Assembly (NCBI GenBank): GCA_010356995.1
Contig: ML996706.1
Coordinates: 186,001-250,000 of the forward strand
Reading direction: 5' to 3'
Source: Trichodelitschia bisporula
Taxonomy: Eukaryota > Ascomycota > Dothideomycetes > Phaeotrichales > Phaeotrichaceae
DNA length: 64,000 nt
Position numbers and translations under genes: made by a program. The notes beneath the pieces are model-generated. The model did no database searches. It was not told the DNA's origin and saw only the letters and a program-made list of their open reading frames with translations. Below, piece by piece: positions 21,676 through 33,019 of this stretch; the stretch's first letter is position 1, and every line of letters begins with the position of its first letter.

Positions 21676-23732
21676 ATGGGCGACCGCGCTCACGTCGACT
21701 CTGAGCTCCTCTCCTACAACCAATCACCTCCTGTGCCTTTCAAGACTGTGGAGGAGGAGGCACAGAAGCTCGAGGACAAAGCAGATCACCTTAAGGTACT
21801 TACATCCGACCTTGAGGCCGAGGCGTCCGCAACCGAGGCGACGATTCATCAGCTGGAGGAGAAGAAAGATGAAGCCGGAGCAGAGATCGAAACGAAGGAC
21901 ACCCTCGAAACTACACCCGAAAAGCTCGACTTAGAGACGGTGCGGTTCGAATCTCTGGAGATTCGTGCCCGCGAGCTTGACCGCAAGCTCCTGGCTAGCG
22001 TCCGTGAAGTCATTGAGCACCCCCAAGGTGATGAGATCCGCAGACAGGTTGAGTTTTACTTCTCGGACGAGAACCTTCCGACGGACAAGCACATGCTCAA
22101 GCTGTGTGGCGGCTCGAAGAATCTCCCCGTTTCGTTGAACCAGATCTGCGGCTTTAAGAGGATGCGCCGCTTCAAGCCGCGTTCGCAGGTCGTGGCTGCC
22201 TTGCGCAAGAGCGAGTTCCTTGAAGTTGTGGACACCAAGCAAATTCGTCGTAGGGTTCCTATCGTCTTGGAAAACGAGGAAGAGATGGACCTAGAGCCAC
22301 CGAAGAATCATCGCCCGTACCACGTTTCCAAGGAGAAGCCGACGGGCTTTGAGAACTTCTACGCCGACACGCCCGTCACACCTGCCGAGTACGAGATAGA
22401 GCAGAGCATGTATTCTGAAAATTCCCATCCCGCTGAGTAAGAGCCCAACATCTTCTATCCTCCTTTTTGTGCTAACCCCGTTAGGCGCATCGAATATGCC
22501 ATTCAGCGGTACAAGTCCAAGCGCAAGTTCAACGAGAAGCATTCTGCCTACTTCAACGAATGGCTCAATTTTGGCGGTGTAACCTCAGGCCCGCGCCAGT
22601 TTGGCGCTATCGACCCAAAAGAGATGCAGGAGATGGACGCCGCGGAAATCGCTGCGGCAAAAGCTACTCACTTCGTCGGCGACGACAGGCAAGATCCGAG
22701 CATGTGGAGGCTCGACTTCGTAGGAGTTGCGCAGGCCTACCTGTGAGTTTGGAAAGAAAACATACATCTTTGGCGTAGGCTCACATATCTAGGTCGTCAG
22801 CTTGGACCTCCAATCACTTCGACTTGAGCGATGAGGACGTCGAGCTCATGACGCGCATCATGACCAACTTCTACAACTACCTGCTGCATCATGATGTCTG
22901 TCCGGAGTATAAAGAGGATATCCTGGCCGCTCGCGAGGTCTGTGTCCAAGCCAAGGAAGAACTGGGTGCTATTCGCCAAATCTTTACCAAACTCCCGGGC
23001 GCCTTCAACAAGGCGTGCTCGATTCTGTTCAGTGACGGTTCCACCTCCTCTCGCAACTATGACATTCTTCCCGACGACGACGAGACTGCTGTCCAGACTG
23101 TGATGAACATGGGGAGTGCTCGCGTGACGTTCATGACGGCCATTGGTGCACTCGGTGACGAGGCCATGTTCGAGGCGATCTCGTCGCCAACCCAGAAAGT
23201 CAAGGCCAACGAAGTCATAGAATTTGACAGCAGTGGGTGGGTCTCCCGGTTCACAGTCGGCAAGGATGTTTGGGTCGGACTGGAAGTTGTCAGCACACAC
23301 GTCCCGGACGAAGAGACAATGGCCTTCTACGCTGTACAGGACACCGCCTCCGGCACGGCGTCGCTCAAGCCGCTCGGCGAGCTGGAGTGTCGGTTCTGGA
23401 AACAGCCGACGTTCGAGGAGATGGACTTGCCGGAGGGGTGTGATCCGTACTCCGATGTACCAAAGGAGGTCACGCTGTGGCTCGAGGAGGACATCCTGGA
23501 GCACTTTGCGGAGGGGATGAAGATTCGTGCATGCATTCGCCGCCTGGAGGTTGGCGGGGAGGGCATCTGGTACCTTGAGCAAATGGTTAACGTCTGGTGC
23601 TCGTTCTTTAAGCTCATTCCCAATGAACTGGCGCTGGAGATGAAGTGGCGCGAGCCGAGGCATCTCAACGACGAGCAAGAGAGGGATGAGGTGAAGCGTG
23701 AGATGGAGGGAGGCGCCTACGACTCTAACTAA
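21676..23732 (+). CDS. La motif - Arb1 protein (Argonaute siRNA chaperone subunit)
   Basis: Three exons (21676-22436, 22485-22742, 22793-23732) join to 652 residues. Residues about 15-110 are acidic coiled coil. Residues about 115-195 form a La-type winged helix: EIRRQVEFYFSDENLPTDKH, then VSLNQICGFKRMRRF and VVAALRKSEFLEV, keeping the aromatic and Asp residues that bind 3' uridylate in La proteins. The rest matches the Arb1 family: VTPAEYEIEQ, RIEYAIQRYKSKRKFNEKH, FNEWLNFGGVTSGPRQF, LDFVGVAQAYLSSAWTSNHF, LHHDVCPEYKEDILAAREVC, GAFNKACSILFSDG. In fission yeast Arb1, with Arb2, holds Argonaute with duplex siRNA and promotes heterochromatin. Both introns interrupt the Arb1 half and phases are consistent, so the fusion is one gene model. 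The La part is not something I know from characterised Arb1. Confidence 0.9.
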
Positions 23733-26700
23733 GAGTAGGGTGGTGGAAGATTTGCTTAGTTCTTCATGCTTGATGGACGATGGTGCTTGTTCGATTCATG
23801 GGGAATATGTACTCTGTAGGCATAGGATACTTTCCCCACGAGCCGAGTTAGCCATCGTAGACTTTGAGAGAGAACATAGGTACAAGTAAACCTTAGGCTC
23901 ACAAAAATGCAATGCTCAACGGTATCTTGAACTTTGCGCTTCATGAGATGTTGTCGCTCAAGCCAAGCATCCCGATCTCGGCAAGGCTGAAGCCTTGCGA
24001 CCGGGCGGAGAAGCCTCTCCAAGCGCACCGCACTTTTCCCGAGCCACCCCAACCACTATTTCGCCCCCCTCATAACCCGAGTCAGGCTTCTCTATAACGT
24101 GCATGTATTTTACCTCTCCGCCCAAAAAAAAACGCAGATAGGTATACGTCACCTCCATACGGTAACTCCGACCACTCAATCAATCAACCACACAGTCCGA
24201 CCACGATACCATTCCCAAGTCGGTCCCTGACCCCCCTCACACCCGCCCAGCTGCACATAGTACCCTCCCCCCCTCCCCCTTCCCGGTCCTCGGCCCACCA
24301 CTTCGGTACGCCGCCCACCCGCCCCCGCCCGCGAACCGCTTAGCTCAGGTACACACTCCCATCCGAATTACGGATTAGAATAAGCAATGCCATTTCCTCG
24401 GCCTAGACGTATCGCACGAAGCCGTCGCCCGTCCGGCCTCACCCGTACGTGCTCCACGGTGGATAGGCCGGCAGACGGGTTGAAGGGGAGGAGGTGGAAT
24501 GGGCCTCGGCGCGCGTATCTAGCGGAAACGTGCTCGGGGCGTGCGGGCGCTATAGCGCGGAGCGTATAAGGCGGAGGAGAGGGTTGGCTAGATGGAGTTT
24601 GCGCGCACTGCGTCCGGAAGATGCTGCTGAATGGCGTGTCGGATAGACGGGGGGTAGGGCTGGGGCTGGGAGGGGTGGAGGAGGCTAGGGGTGGAAAAAC
24701 GTGATGGGTACTATGGGGAGTGTTGGTGCGCGGGGTGATCGCCAGTGCCTTATGGGGGGGTGGGTGGGATGGCGTCGGATTGAGTGAGGGCTGCTGGCTG
24801 CTGGCGGGTTAGGTTGGCAGTGGGGAGGCTGCGGGCGTGTGGTTAGCCTCGAGGGGCGTGGTGGTGGTGTGCGGGTAGAGGGTTGATACACGTGGTGCGG
24901 TGTGAAACGCCGGGGCTGGCGGGTACCTGCTTTTTGCCTCGCGGAGCGGGATCGGTAACGGGCGATCACGATCGTGATCTCAGGCGTGTGAAGAAGCGAG
25001 CGACCACCTCCGGGAAGACCAGCGCCCGTAGTGCACTTTCCTGGAAGCCTCGGGACGGATACACGCCAGGGAGGAGTGGGCAGGTGTGGTAGGCTCTTTC
25101 GGCAGACCGGGGCTGCTCGAGGTCCCCCACGAGGCTTATATGCTGTTGCGATTTATAGCTGGGTTGGAGGGGGCGGAGCAATTTGCGCCGGCCAATGGTT
25201 CGGTGGAGTTGGGCAGGGGTGTGTTGGGTATAGAGATGTGGGTTTGGTTGTGGGGTTTCCGGAAGATGGTGGTGGATTTGCTGTCGGCATGTTTTTGGGA
25301 GGTGTGGGTTGTCGGACGACTATGACGACATGCGGTTGGGGTTTGATTAAGGGAAACGAGATGCCCTTTTAAAGAGGATGAGTCCTTGAGGATACGGACA
25401 TTCGTTTGAGTCGAGCCGTGGCTGAGGCTCGTGGCTCGTAGTCTAGAGATGGTTAGACTTGCTGGCTGTGATGTGCTGGCGAATTCGAAGGAGATGTCGT
25501 CTTTCTCACCTCCCGTTTGCGATATATTCATGGCCAAGACCAGTGACGTCCTCCCGACTCTCGAGCACCTGCATGAGCGCCAAACTATATCCAGTAACCC
25601 GCAAGAAACCCTAAGCGTTGGCCGGTCAACAACTGAGAAAGGGATAAAAGGCATTGCTTGCGGACGCTTCCAGCACGAGGCTGCTCATCGGTCACGATAC
25701 GTGCCCAAAACCTCGAAACAAGCGGCGATCAGATCGTAGACACGAAACGATGAGATCCGCCCCTAAAATCCCCGAACAATGCAACCAGTGTTCCAAAGCA
25801 TTCGAATTGTTTATGCTGCTGCCCAATTAAGTCGTCCCACGGCTCCGTTATTGTTCACCAGCCCTACATTCAATCCGCGACGCGGAGCCCTCGCGTATAC
25901 CGCTGGCCGACCATAGTTCCTAACCCGCAACCTGTCGTGGAGTTTGGCTTGCTGCATCGGGGCCTGGACGGGGAAATGGAACTCGCGGGTCGCGTTGTAT
26001 CACGATTCCCGATGATGAGAGAGCCTCGAAGCACAGCATTGGCGAGGTCGTACGACGACGACGACGACGTTGAGAATCCCGATTGGGACAAGAACCGATG
26101 CAGCAGAAACCCGTCGAATGCTACTGCTCCTTGCCGATCCAATGCATTGGCTGGAGCTCACAGCTCAGAGCTCGAGGAAAGAGCGCCGTCTGTGCATGCT
26201 GTACATGCTCGAAGCATGTCCGCAACCTCGGCTGCAATCCTTTCGCTGACCTCGCAGCGGGCACTGGATACGATTGTGTGCGACTGGTCCAGGGTAATGC
26301 TGCCCTCGCAGCAGGAACCCACTCGCCAAACGAGCCCTGAAGTGGTAGTTTCTGCGTGCTGCAGTACCACAGCAAGTAAGAAGGTTCAATGTTCATAGCC
26401 CCATTCGTTCGGAGCCTTCCATCCCCGCGGACCAAACCGCAAAGATACGCACAGTAAGCATCCCGTCCTAGCAACACTATCAGTGCTCAGTGTTAACACC
26501 GCTGCGTCTGGCCGGGTACCGGTTCACGGTATGCATGGCGATGCTCGGCGCCTCGACCCGGAGGCAGACTAGGGCGCCAAAGGGTCCGTGTGGCTGACAT
26601 TTGGGAGGCGTGCGTGGGAAGGCTGGGCCGGAGAAAAGGCTCCTCTGCACCTTACTCGCTGGGCCAGTCAACATGGAGGTTTTTCCGCGTACTTGGATAG

Positions 26701-29351
26701 TAATTGCGACATTGCCCAAGTCACAACCGCCAATTGCCGATGGAAGCCAGTGGGATCTCCACGATCAAGAGCCGAGAAAGTTGCAGGAAGGGATACCCCT
26801 CTGGAAGGGGTCGCGCTACGCAGAGCAAATATAGACGGCCCTCGTAAGATCTTCGCCTTCTTTGAGGATATGGACAAGGGTGATGGGGGGGGGGAGCTCA
26901 GAGCCCCATACAGGGCTATCCCACAGCATAGCTCCGAGATGGTTGGCAGCATTTCAGCCAAAGACGGCTGGCTTTTTTCGTAGAGTGGGATACGGCGCAG
27001 TGGGACAATGGTCCTTTGGTCCCTACAGAGTACTACGGATGTCCCGTTCCGGCCTTTTCTCGGGTGGTGTACGGAGTAGTGAGAGTGGGAGTTCAAGTCC
27101 GGTTCGCGGCTCAAATCCGAGATGATGACGGGCAAGAGGCAAGTGGTAGATCAGTGAGCGAAGTGACTTCAGTCAGCATGCGGCAAGCAATTTGCATGGT
27201 CCAGGGTAGCAGACGTTTCGCAATCGCTATGCGATGCCCAGGAATGAGTGTATTGGCCTTGTTTTGGTTCAAGGAAGGGGAGGAGGTGGAAGGGTAGTCC
27301 TCGGGACAAGCTCCAGGGTGGTGGTATGGGATGTACATCCGTATGAATGGTGGGATGGCGGAGGTGCAGTTGAGGCAAGGCAAGACACGCAGGAAGGCAA
27401 GTGGAGAACTCGGAGACTTTTTTGCTTGTCATCCGCAGGCGCGCGCACGCACATAAGGCACATACGCAAGCGCACATGCACAAACGCAAGGGCGAGAAAG
27501 CGCCAAAGAAAATGAAGAAATGGGCTGAAGAGGAAAATAAGCCACGAGAAGCGGGTGATGGCGGCGAAGCTCGGCAGCGGGAAAATCTCAGATTCGCGGG
27601 AGCACTTGCGACTTGCAGTTGGACTAGCTCCGAAGCCTCCGAAATGGTGGCATCGAAAGCTCGCGACGCTGATTCGGCAGATGGGACGCGCCCGCGAACC
27701 GCCAGGCGGCTTCGACCCAGCCATGTACGGAGATAGGTCATTCACTTGTCGATGGACTCTTTGGTGGAAGGTTGTGGAGAGGAAGGGCAGAAAAGAGGCG
27801 CGCGGGACAGGCCGAATAGTGGACCGCTCACCCACTTGCCGGGCCGAAACCCGAACAGCAGAAATTGTGTTTGTGGTGCTTACTTTGACTTTTTCCAAAG
27901 GGCAGAAGAGGAACAGTGAGTATGTACTGTACACGCATCCCGTTACGGTCAACTGGTAGGCATGTGTCATAGGAACAAATTTGCAAAGCGAGCACGGAGG
28001 CGAATCTACGGGCCACGGCACAGGCACAGACGCCCTCGGCGCACAGCAAGGCGCAAGAAACACTAGAAAACTATCTCAATGAGGGAAGTCGAGGGGTGGG
28101 AGGGACAGATTCGGAAACGTCGATGCGACTCGGCGTGAAACAGCAACTGGCGAGGGGTGCAGCGTGGAGGATGGCTGGAGGCTGGGAGAGGCGAGGGGCT
28201 TGTATGAGGGGGAGAAAAAAGGCAAGGAAGCGCGAGTGGAAGAAGCTGAAGAGAAGGACCAAGGGGCCAATAAACTAAGCAGAAGAGGGGGTGACGAAAC
28301 ATCAGCCAGCGGATAAGGTGTGACACTGACTGTCCCGCTGTACAGAATCACTCATCGGGTCGGACATCTTCTTGCGCAAGAGAGACAAAAAGAAGGCGGG
28401 CGATAAAGAGTGGTCGAATGCAACGACACCTCTCAGCTCTTCGCAGCGACCACTCTTCTCTCGTCCCCCAGACAGCTGTCACGCTCATTAATTGGTAGCT
28501 CACCTTACTGACAGCAGCATCACCTCAGCCCACACACACGCTGGCATGCAACAAAGCACTCAAGCAAATCCAGAGAAAAGGCACCCAAGCACCACTCAAG
28601 CATCACCCAAGCATACGAGTGCCGAGTGGAGCCTGCAGAAAATAACTGCTAGGCTTCCCTTGGGGGCGGCATGTGTTGTAGCAGATGTATCAGTAACGTG
28701 CGCTAGCGCCCTGGGGGACGCGGATCGAGGATACGAGATGCTGAGGTTGGACCGCTGCTGGACTCGGCCTGAGAGGTTAGTCTGCGGGGCACAAGGGCAC
28801 GCCACCAGAAATGGGCATTTAGGCTCGAGTTCTTTGAACTGGGGAAGGGGGAGGGGGGGGAAAAAGGAGCAGATGGGCAGATATATCTTAAGCAATGGGA
28901 ACGACTGCCAAGTGTGTGGGTGCATGGAGAACTGGAGATATGGACATGTGTTATCGACATGTGTTATCGACATGGTGGGCAGAAGCGCGGAGGGGATAGG
29001 ACTCGAAAGCGGAGAAGCTTTTGGTGAAGCGGGCATCAAAAGAGCGGGACCGCTGAACGGGAAGTGGAGAGGATGAAGGAGGGGAAGGCGGGAAGACCGG
29101 TAGAGTAGCGTGAGGTTATTTACTCTTCTAGCTGTTACTAGTGTAGTGGTGAGAAGTGGAGAAGTGGAGACTTTGCTCAAGAGAGGTCCTTCCCAAGTGA
29201 GACGACAAGGAATCGGGGGTGAGGCGAGTAAGAAGGGCAATAATAGTCAGACACGGCTGTAATTGTATACAAGAAGATGTAGAGCGAGAGTGAGAAAGGT
29301 ACAGTAGGATTAAGAGAGCCTGGTCAATCTACTCGGAGGAAGCAGAGCGAG

Positions 29352-29371
29352 GATGATGATGATGATGATGA
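29352..29371 (+). repeat. (GAT)n microsatellite
   Basis: Six GAT units in tandem within non-coding sequence. Confidence 0.8.
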
Positions 29372-30549
29372 GTGATATGGGGGAGGGGGGGCTTGCTTTG
29401 CGTGCTGCTCTAATGTTGGTGCAGGGCCTCACCCGGGGAGATCAGTGCAGCATTCAACCTTGCAACTTGGGAAGTAGACCTGAAACGGATTTAGTGGAGG
29501 CGTTTTTGATGCTGTTTCTACGTAATATCCTATCAAGGAATCGACAATTGACAAGACGGAAGAGAGCGAGGAAAAGATGAAGGCACAGAGTCGAATCGGA
29601 CGAGAGAGAAAGAGATGAGCAGACGAGCAGATGAGCAGATGAGGTGATGAGGAGACGAGAAGATGGTGCCTTGTCGGGAAGCGAGTTCCTTGATACACTC
29701 CGCTCTGGGATATCAATCCGCCTTTCTCTTTCTCTCGATGACTTGTGCTCCCATGCTGTAGAGTGAGCGCATGTGTACGACGTGAAGGCCTGCAAGTAAC
29801 CTACCGCAGTTCTATCGAATCTCTAAGCATCCAACCGATGGTCTTTCTTCAAGCCCGCTCCAACCTCCGTTCAGTTATCGTGCCTCCATCAGCATGTCAT
29901 CTTGCCTACGTACCTCACTGTAGTAATATCCCGTGGGCCCACCAAATGTCCCTAAGACATGCTTCCGCTCAGGAACTCGGGACCAGAAGCAAGAAAGAAT
30001 GCGCCACAGGCAAATCGTGAATTCGGGATCAACAGATCGAGCAACGGTCTGGTAAAAGTCTCCTTCGACGATCAAGCCTGCCGCCTATCTGCCAGTCCCG
30101 TTCCATTATTCGGCCCTTTTTCGTCATTTTGGCGTCCTGACGTCTTTGCCGATGAACCTCACACATCCACTTCAGTACATAACGATAAAAAGACAGTTCA
30201 AAAGTCAAAACCTGACCCTTTTACTGATCACACAGTCTCTCTCTCCTCCAACTCGCTCCGCACCCGACACACAACTTTCTCCATGGCGCAAGGTTACCAG
30301 GGATAACCACCACCCGCTCCGCACCATCACGACCTCCCCCTCCCAACCCCCCACCCCCTCCCTCTTCCTCACCCCATGCTTCACCTTCGGCCTTCCACCA
30401 CCAGGTTCACGACCCTACACTCTCTTCGCTGTACTTGACCTGTCCTACTGTCCCTACAGCGTATCCCACACGCCCCCCTCCCACTCCTCTTCACCCTACC
30501 ATCCCTATACCCCAATAATAAGACTACTCTATACCAGGCCCCCCCCCCA

Positions 30550-30551
<2 letters not shown>

Positions 30552-30596
<45 letters not shown>
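30552..30596 (+). repeat. Poly-C homopolymer of about 45 bases
   Basis: An uninterrupted run of C follows C8-AAA inside a C-rich stretch upstream of the C2H2 gene. A tract this long is rare. Its true length in the genome is doubtful because homopolymers are often mis-sized. Confidence 0.85.
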
Positions 30597-30597
<1 letters not shown>

Positions 30598-31062
30598 CAC
30601 TCTCATACAACCCCCCTCCCCCCCTTCCCAGCCCAAAGGAACCCTCAATTCCACTTCTCTAACCTCTCTCCGCCCTGTCATTTTCTTGAGACTCCCACCT
30701 CCGCTCCTCTCTACCTCCTCCGTCCCTCCGCGACCTTCACCCAATCCGTCTCCAATCGTTCCGTTACACATCTTCTCTGTCGTTAACGACTTCTGAGAGG
30801 AGCGCAAAAAAAAAGAAAACCCGAAAAGAGCCGTCGTCACCTCTCCACAACCTTGAAGATCCCAACCCAGACGCGCCCATCGCTACCCGCCAAACCTCAG
30901 CCATCGCGCACCAGCCCCGCGCATCACCAACTGTTAACGGCTGCAGACGTTCGTTTATCCTCCCCACAACCTTTGCGTGGTTGCATTCCGAGCGCCATCT
31001 TCTGCTATTTGCAGTCGCAATCGTCTCGAGCTGAGCTCGTCCCGACGTCGCCGAATCCGCGT

Positions 31063-31173
31063 ATGCAGCTTGCGACACGAACCGCAACGTGCTGCACCCG
31101 CTTGCGAAGCATCACATTAATCCCACGCCATATGGTCTTCAAACCTCTCCACCTTCATCACTTTGTGCAATGA
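31063..31173 (+). promoter_or_regulatory. uORF ending on the C2H2 start codon
   Basis: An upstream frame with ATGs at 31063 (36 codons) and 31132 (13 codons, MVFKPLHLHHFVQ) ends at TGA 31171-31173, which overlaps the main ATG at 31170 as ATGA. If the leader is transcribed, ribosomes finishing the uORF would stop exactly on the main start, a layout that can support coupled reinitiation or strong repression. Transcription of this part is inferred. Confidence 0.5.
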
Positions 31174-33019
31174 CTTCGGCTTTTAGCAAGCGGCTAACTA
31201 ATGGGGATGTTGTCTATATCCAAGGCGGGGCGGGCCATGCCTTACCAAGTCAACACCACCCGAGGGACGATATTCCCAAGGACGTCCTGCAGGCATTTTC
31301 TCTGCTGCGTGGCCACAGCTACAAAGATATCGTTCACTGGTTGAAAATTGACCGCCAGGATGGTAAGGCTTGGACTCATGTTTTCTGGTTGACGTCTCGT
31401 CTGACGATGTAACAGAGGTTGGCCTCGCTGGTATCCAAAAGCGGATGCAACCTTCCACTCCCGACCAACGCTCATCCTTCGCCTCGTCACGCTTCTCAGA
31501 GACGCCGAGCGTCTTCTCGCAGAACCGGATGTCCACAGCGTCGACTTCAACCAATTACTCCGACCTTCAGCCTATGAGCCAAATGCCGCACATCTCGATG
31601 ATGGGTGGTCACTTTTCAGCCAGTCAGCACGCCTTTTCTAACGGCCTCTCGTCTGTTCCTCGGAGACCGCAAGTCACGAACATGCCGTCGTCGCCAAGGA
31701 CGTCTAGGACGCTATCCACGGGTCTGCGCCCGCAGGCACGTCAAGCGGATAGCGAAGTGGACAAGAAGAAAAAGTACTTTTGCACGTCATGCAACAAGGG
31801 ATTCGCGCGCAAATATGACTGGAAAGTCCACGAGCAGCGCTACCACGAGCAGCAAACTCAATTCCATTGCCCGGACTGCAATCAAGTGCTCTTCGCAGAA
31901 ACTCTCTTCAAATCGCACCACCGTGACGCGCATTCCTGTCAGGACTGCAGCCAGCACGCGAAGGAGTACTCCAAGGATGTGGCTCCGGAGCGCCGCCGTA
32001 CGGCATGGGGATGTGGCTTCTGCGCCGAGTTGCTGGACGACTGGGAAAAGCGGTGTGATCACATTGCATCGCATTACGACAATGGCGAGAAAAAGCATGA
32101 GTGGGACCATACCAAAGTCATCATCGGGCTCTTGCGCCAGCCTGATGTTGACGCTGCCTGGCAGACTCTTCTGCTCGAGAAGAACAATGGGAGCCAATTC
32201 CCCAAACAACTTGGATTGCGCTTCAGCAAGGAATCTACTGGACGCTCCCATGGCGACAAATCAATGCAACTCCAGGATATGCTTGAATTCGGCGCCTGTC
32301 CCAGGGACACACGGAAAATCGCAGAGCTCACGTACAGCCTCGGTATCCGCAAGATCCCTACTGCCTCGTCGTCCATCCCGGAGGGAATCATTGAAGAGGA
32401 GACTGGCTCAGAGGCACCGTCACAGTCACATTCTCATTCGCAGTCCCGCTCCCAGCCGCCTCCACAGTACGTTAATGAGGCCGTTGACTCCGCCGACGTC
32501 GTTATGGGGTCCCCCACTGCAACCGGCCCCGGAGCGGACGATATCCCGCCGCCCCTCCCGAACGGCAACTCCATGGCTCTGCCCCACACTATGCCGCCCG
32601 CCATGTACGACATAGTCCCCAGCATGGCCTACGGGGGTGACAATATCACGCAAGCCTTAGACGGCCACATCCATGGTGGTATGAATGGTGGGGTTAACGG
32701 AGCTATCAACGGGAGCATGAATGGGATCAATTCCACCCACTTGCAATGGGACAACTTCTACACATCCATGGAGGATGTCCAGAAACACCCTGTTGAAGAT
32801 ATCCTTCACTCTTACGGACAACCGGCCTTCATGATGCACCATCAACCCAGCATTCTTGCAATGCCACATATGGACAAGGAGCTCCCTCCCATCCCGCCGG
32901 CCGAACTGGAGGCCCAAATGAACGGGAATGATGGCCCACGGGACAGCTTCGACCAGTGGACGATGGGAAGCACAGTCGCGGATGACGGTCCGTATCAAGA
33001 ACAGCACCATCCATATTGA
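31170..33019 (+). CDS. C2H2 zinc-finger transcription factor
   Basis: Likely nuclear regulator of 598 residues; its target is not recognised. Exons 31170-31362 and 31416-33019 join in frame through a GTAAGG donor and AACAG acceptor. Residues 1-65 form a small helical region (DDIPKDVLQAFSLLRG, SYKDIVHWLKID). A Ser/Thr-rich linker follows, then KKKKYFCTSCNKGFARKYDW (C-x2-C...H-x4-H), FHCPDCNQVLFAETLFKSHH and a weaker CQDC segment, and finally WGCGFCAELLDDWEKRCDHI with a closing His. The last fingers pass into DHTKVIIGLLRQPDVDAAW, a segment seen in several fungal C2H2 regulators. The C-terminal half is low complexity with GGMNGGVNGAINGSMNG repeats. The leader carries a uORF whose stop overlaps the start codon. 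The 7.3 kb of gene-poor DNA upstream suggests complex regulation. Confidence 0.85.

Larger units (their letters stand above)
23733..31062. other. Gene-poor region, about 7.3 kb
   Basis: No recognisable gene was found on either strand. Open frames of 80-260 codons occur but have low-complexity, arginine/proline/serine-rich translations and no domains. The sequence contains G-rich and C-rich stretches, short GAT and GATGAGCAGAC-type repeats (29352-29372, 29610-29665), a poly-C tract (30552-30596) and a pyrimidine-rich last 700 bp. Part of it is probably the promoter and long leader of the C2H2 gene at 31170. Unannotated non-coding RNA is possible but not shown. Confidence 0.5.

Noticed and set aside
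27085-27125. GTTCAAGTCC, resembling a tRNA B box
   Set aside because: No A box, acceptor stem or anticodon arm can be placed around it.
27269-28063. 264-codon minus-strand open frame
   Set aside because: Translation is a patchwork of Ser/Leu/Pro/Arg with no domain; long frames are expected by chance in this GC-rich region.
30146-30796. 216-codon plus-strand frame rich in proline
   Set aside because: It is the reading of a pyrimidine-rich tract including the poly-C run; no protein family fits.
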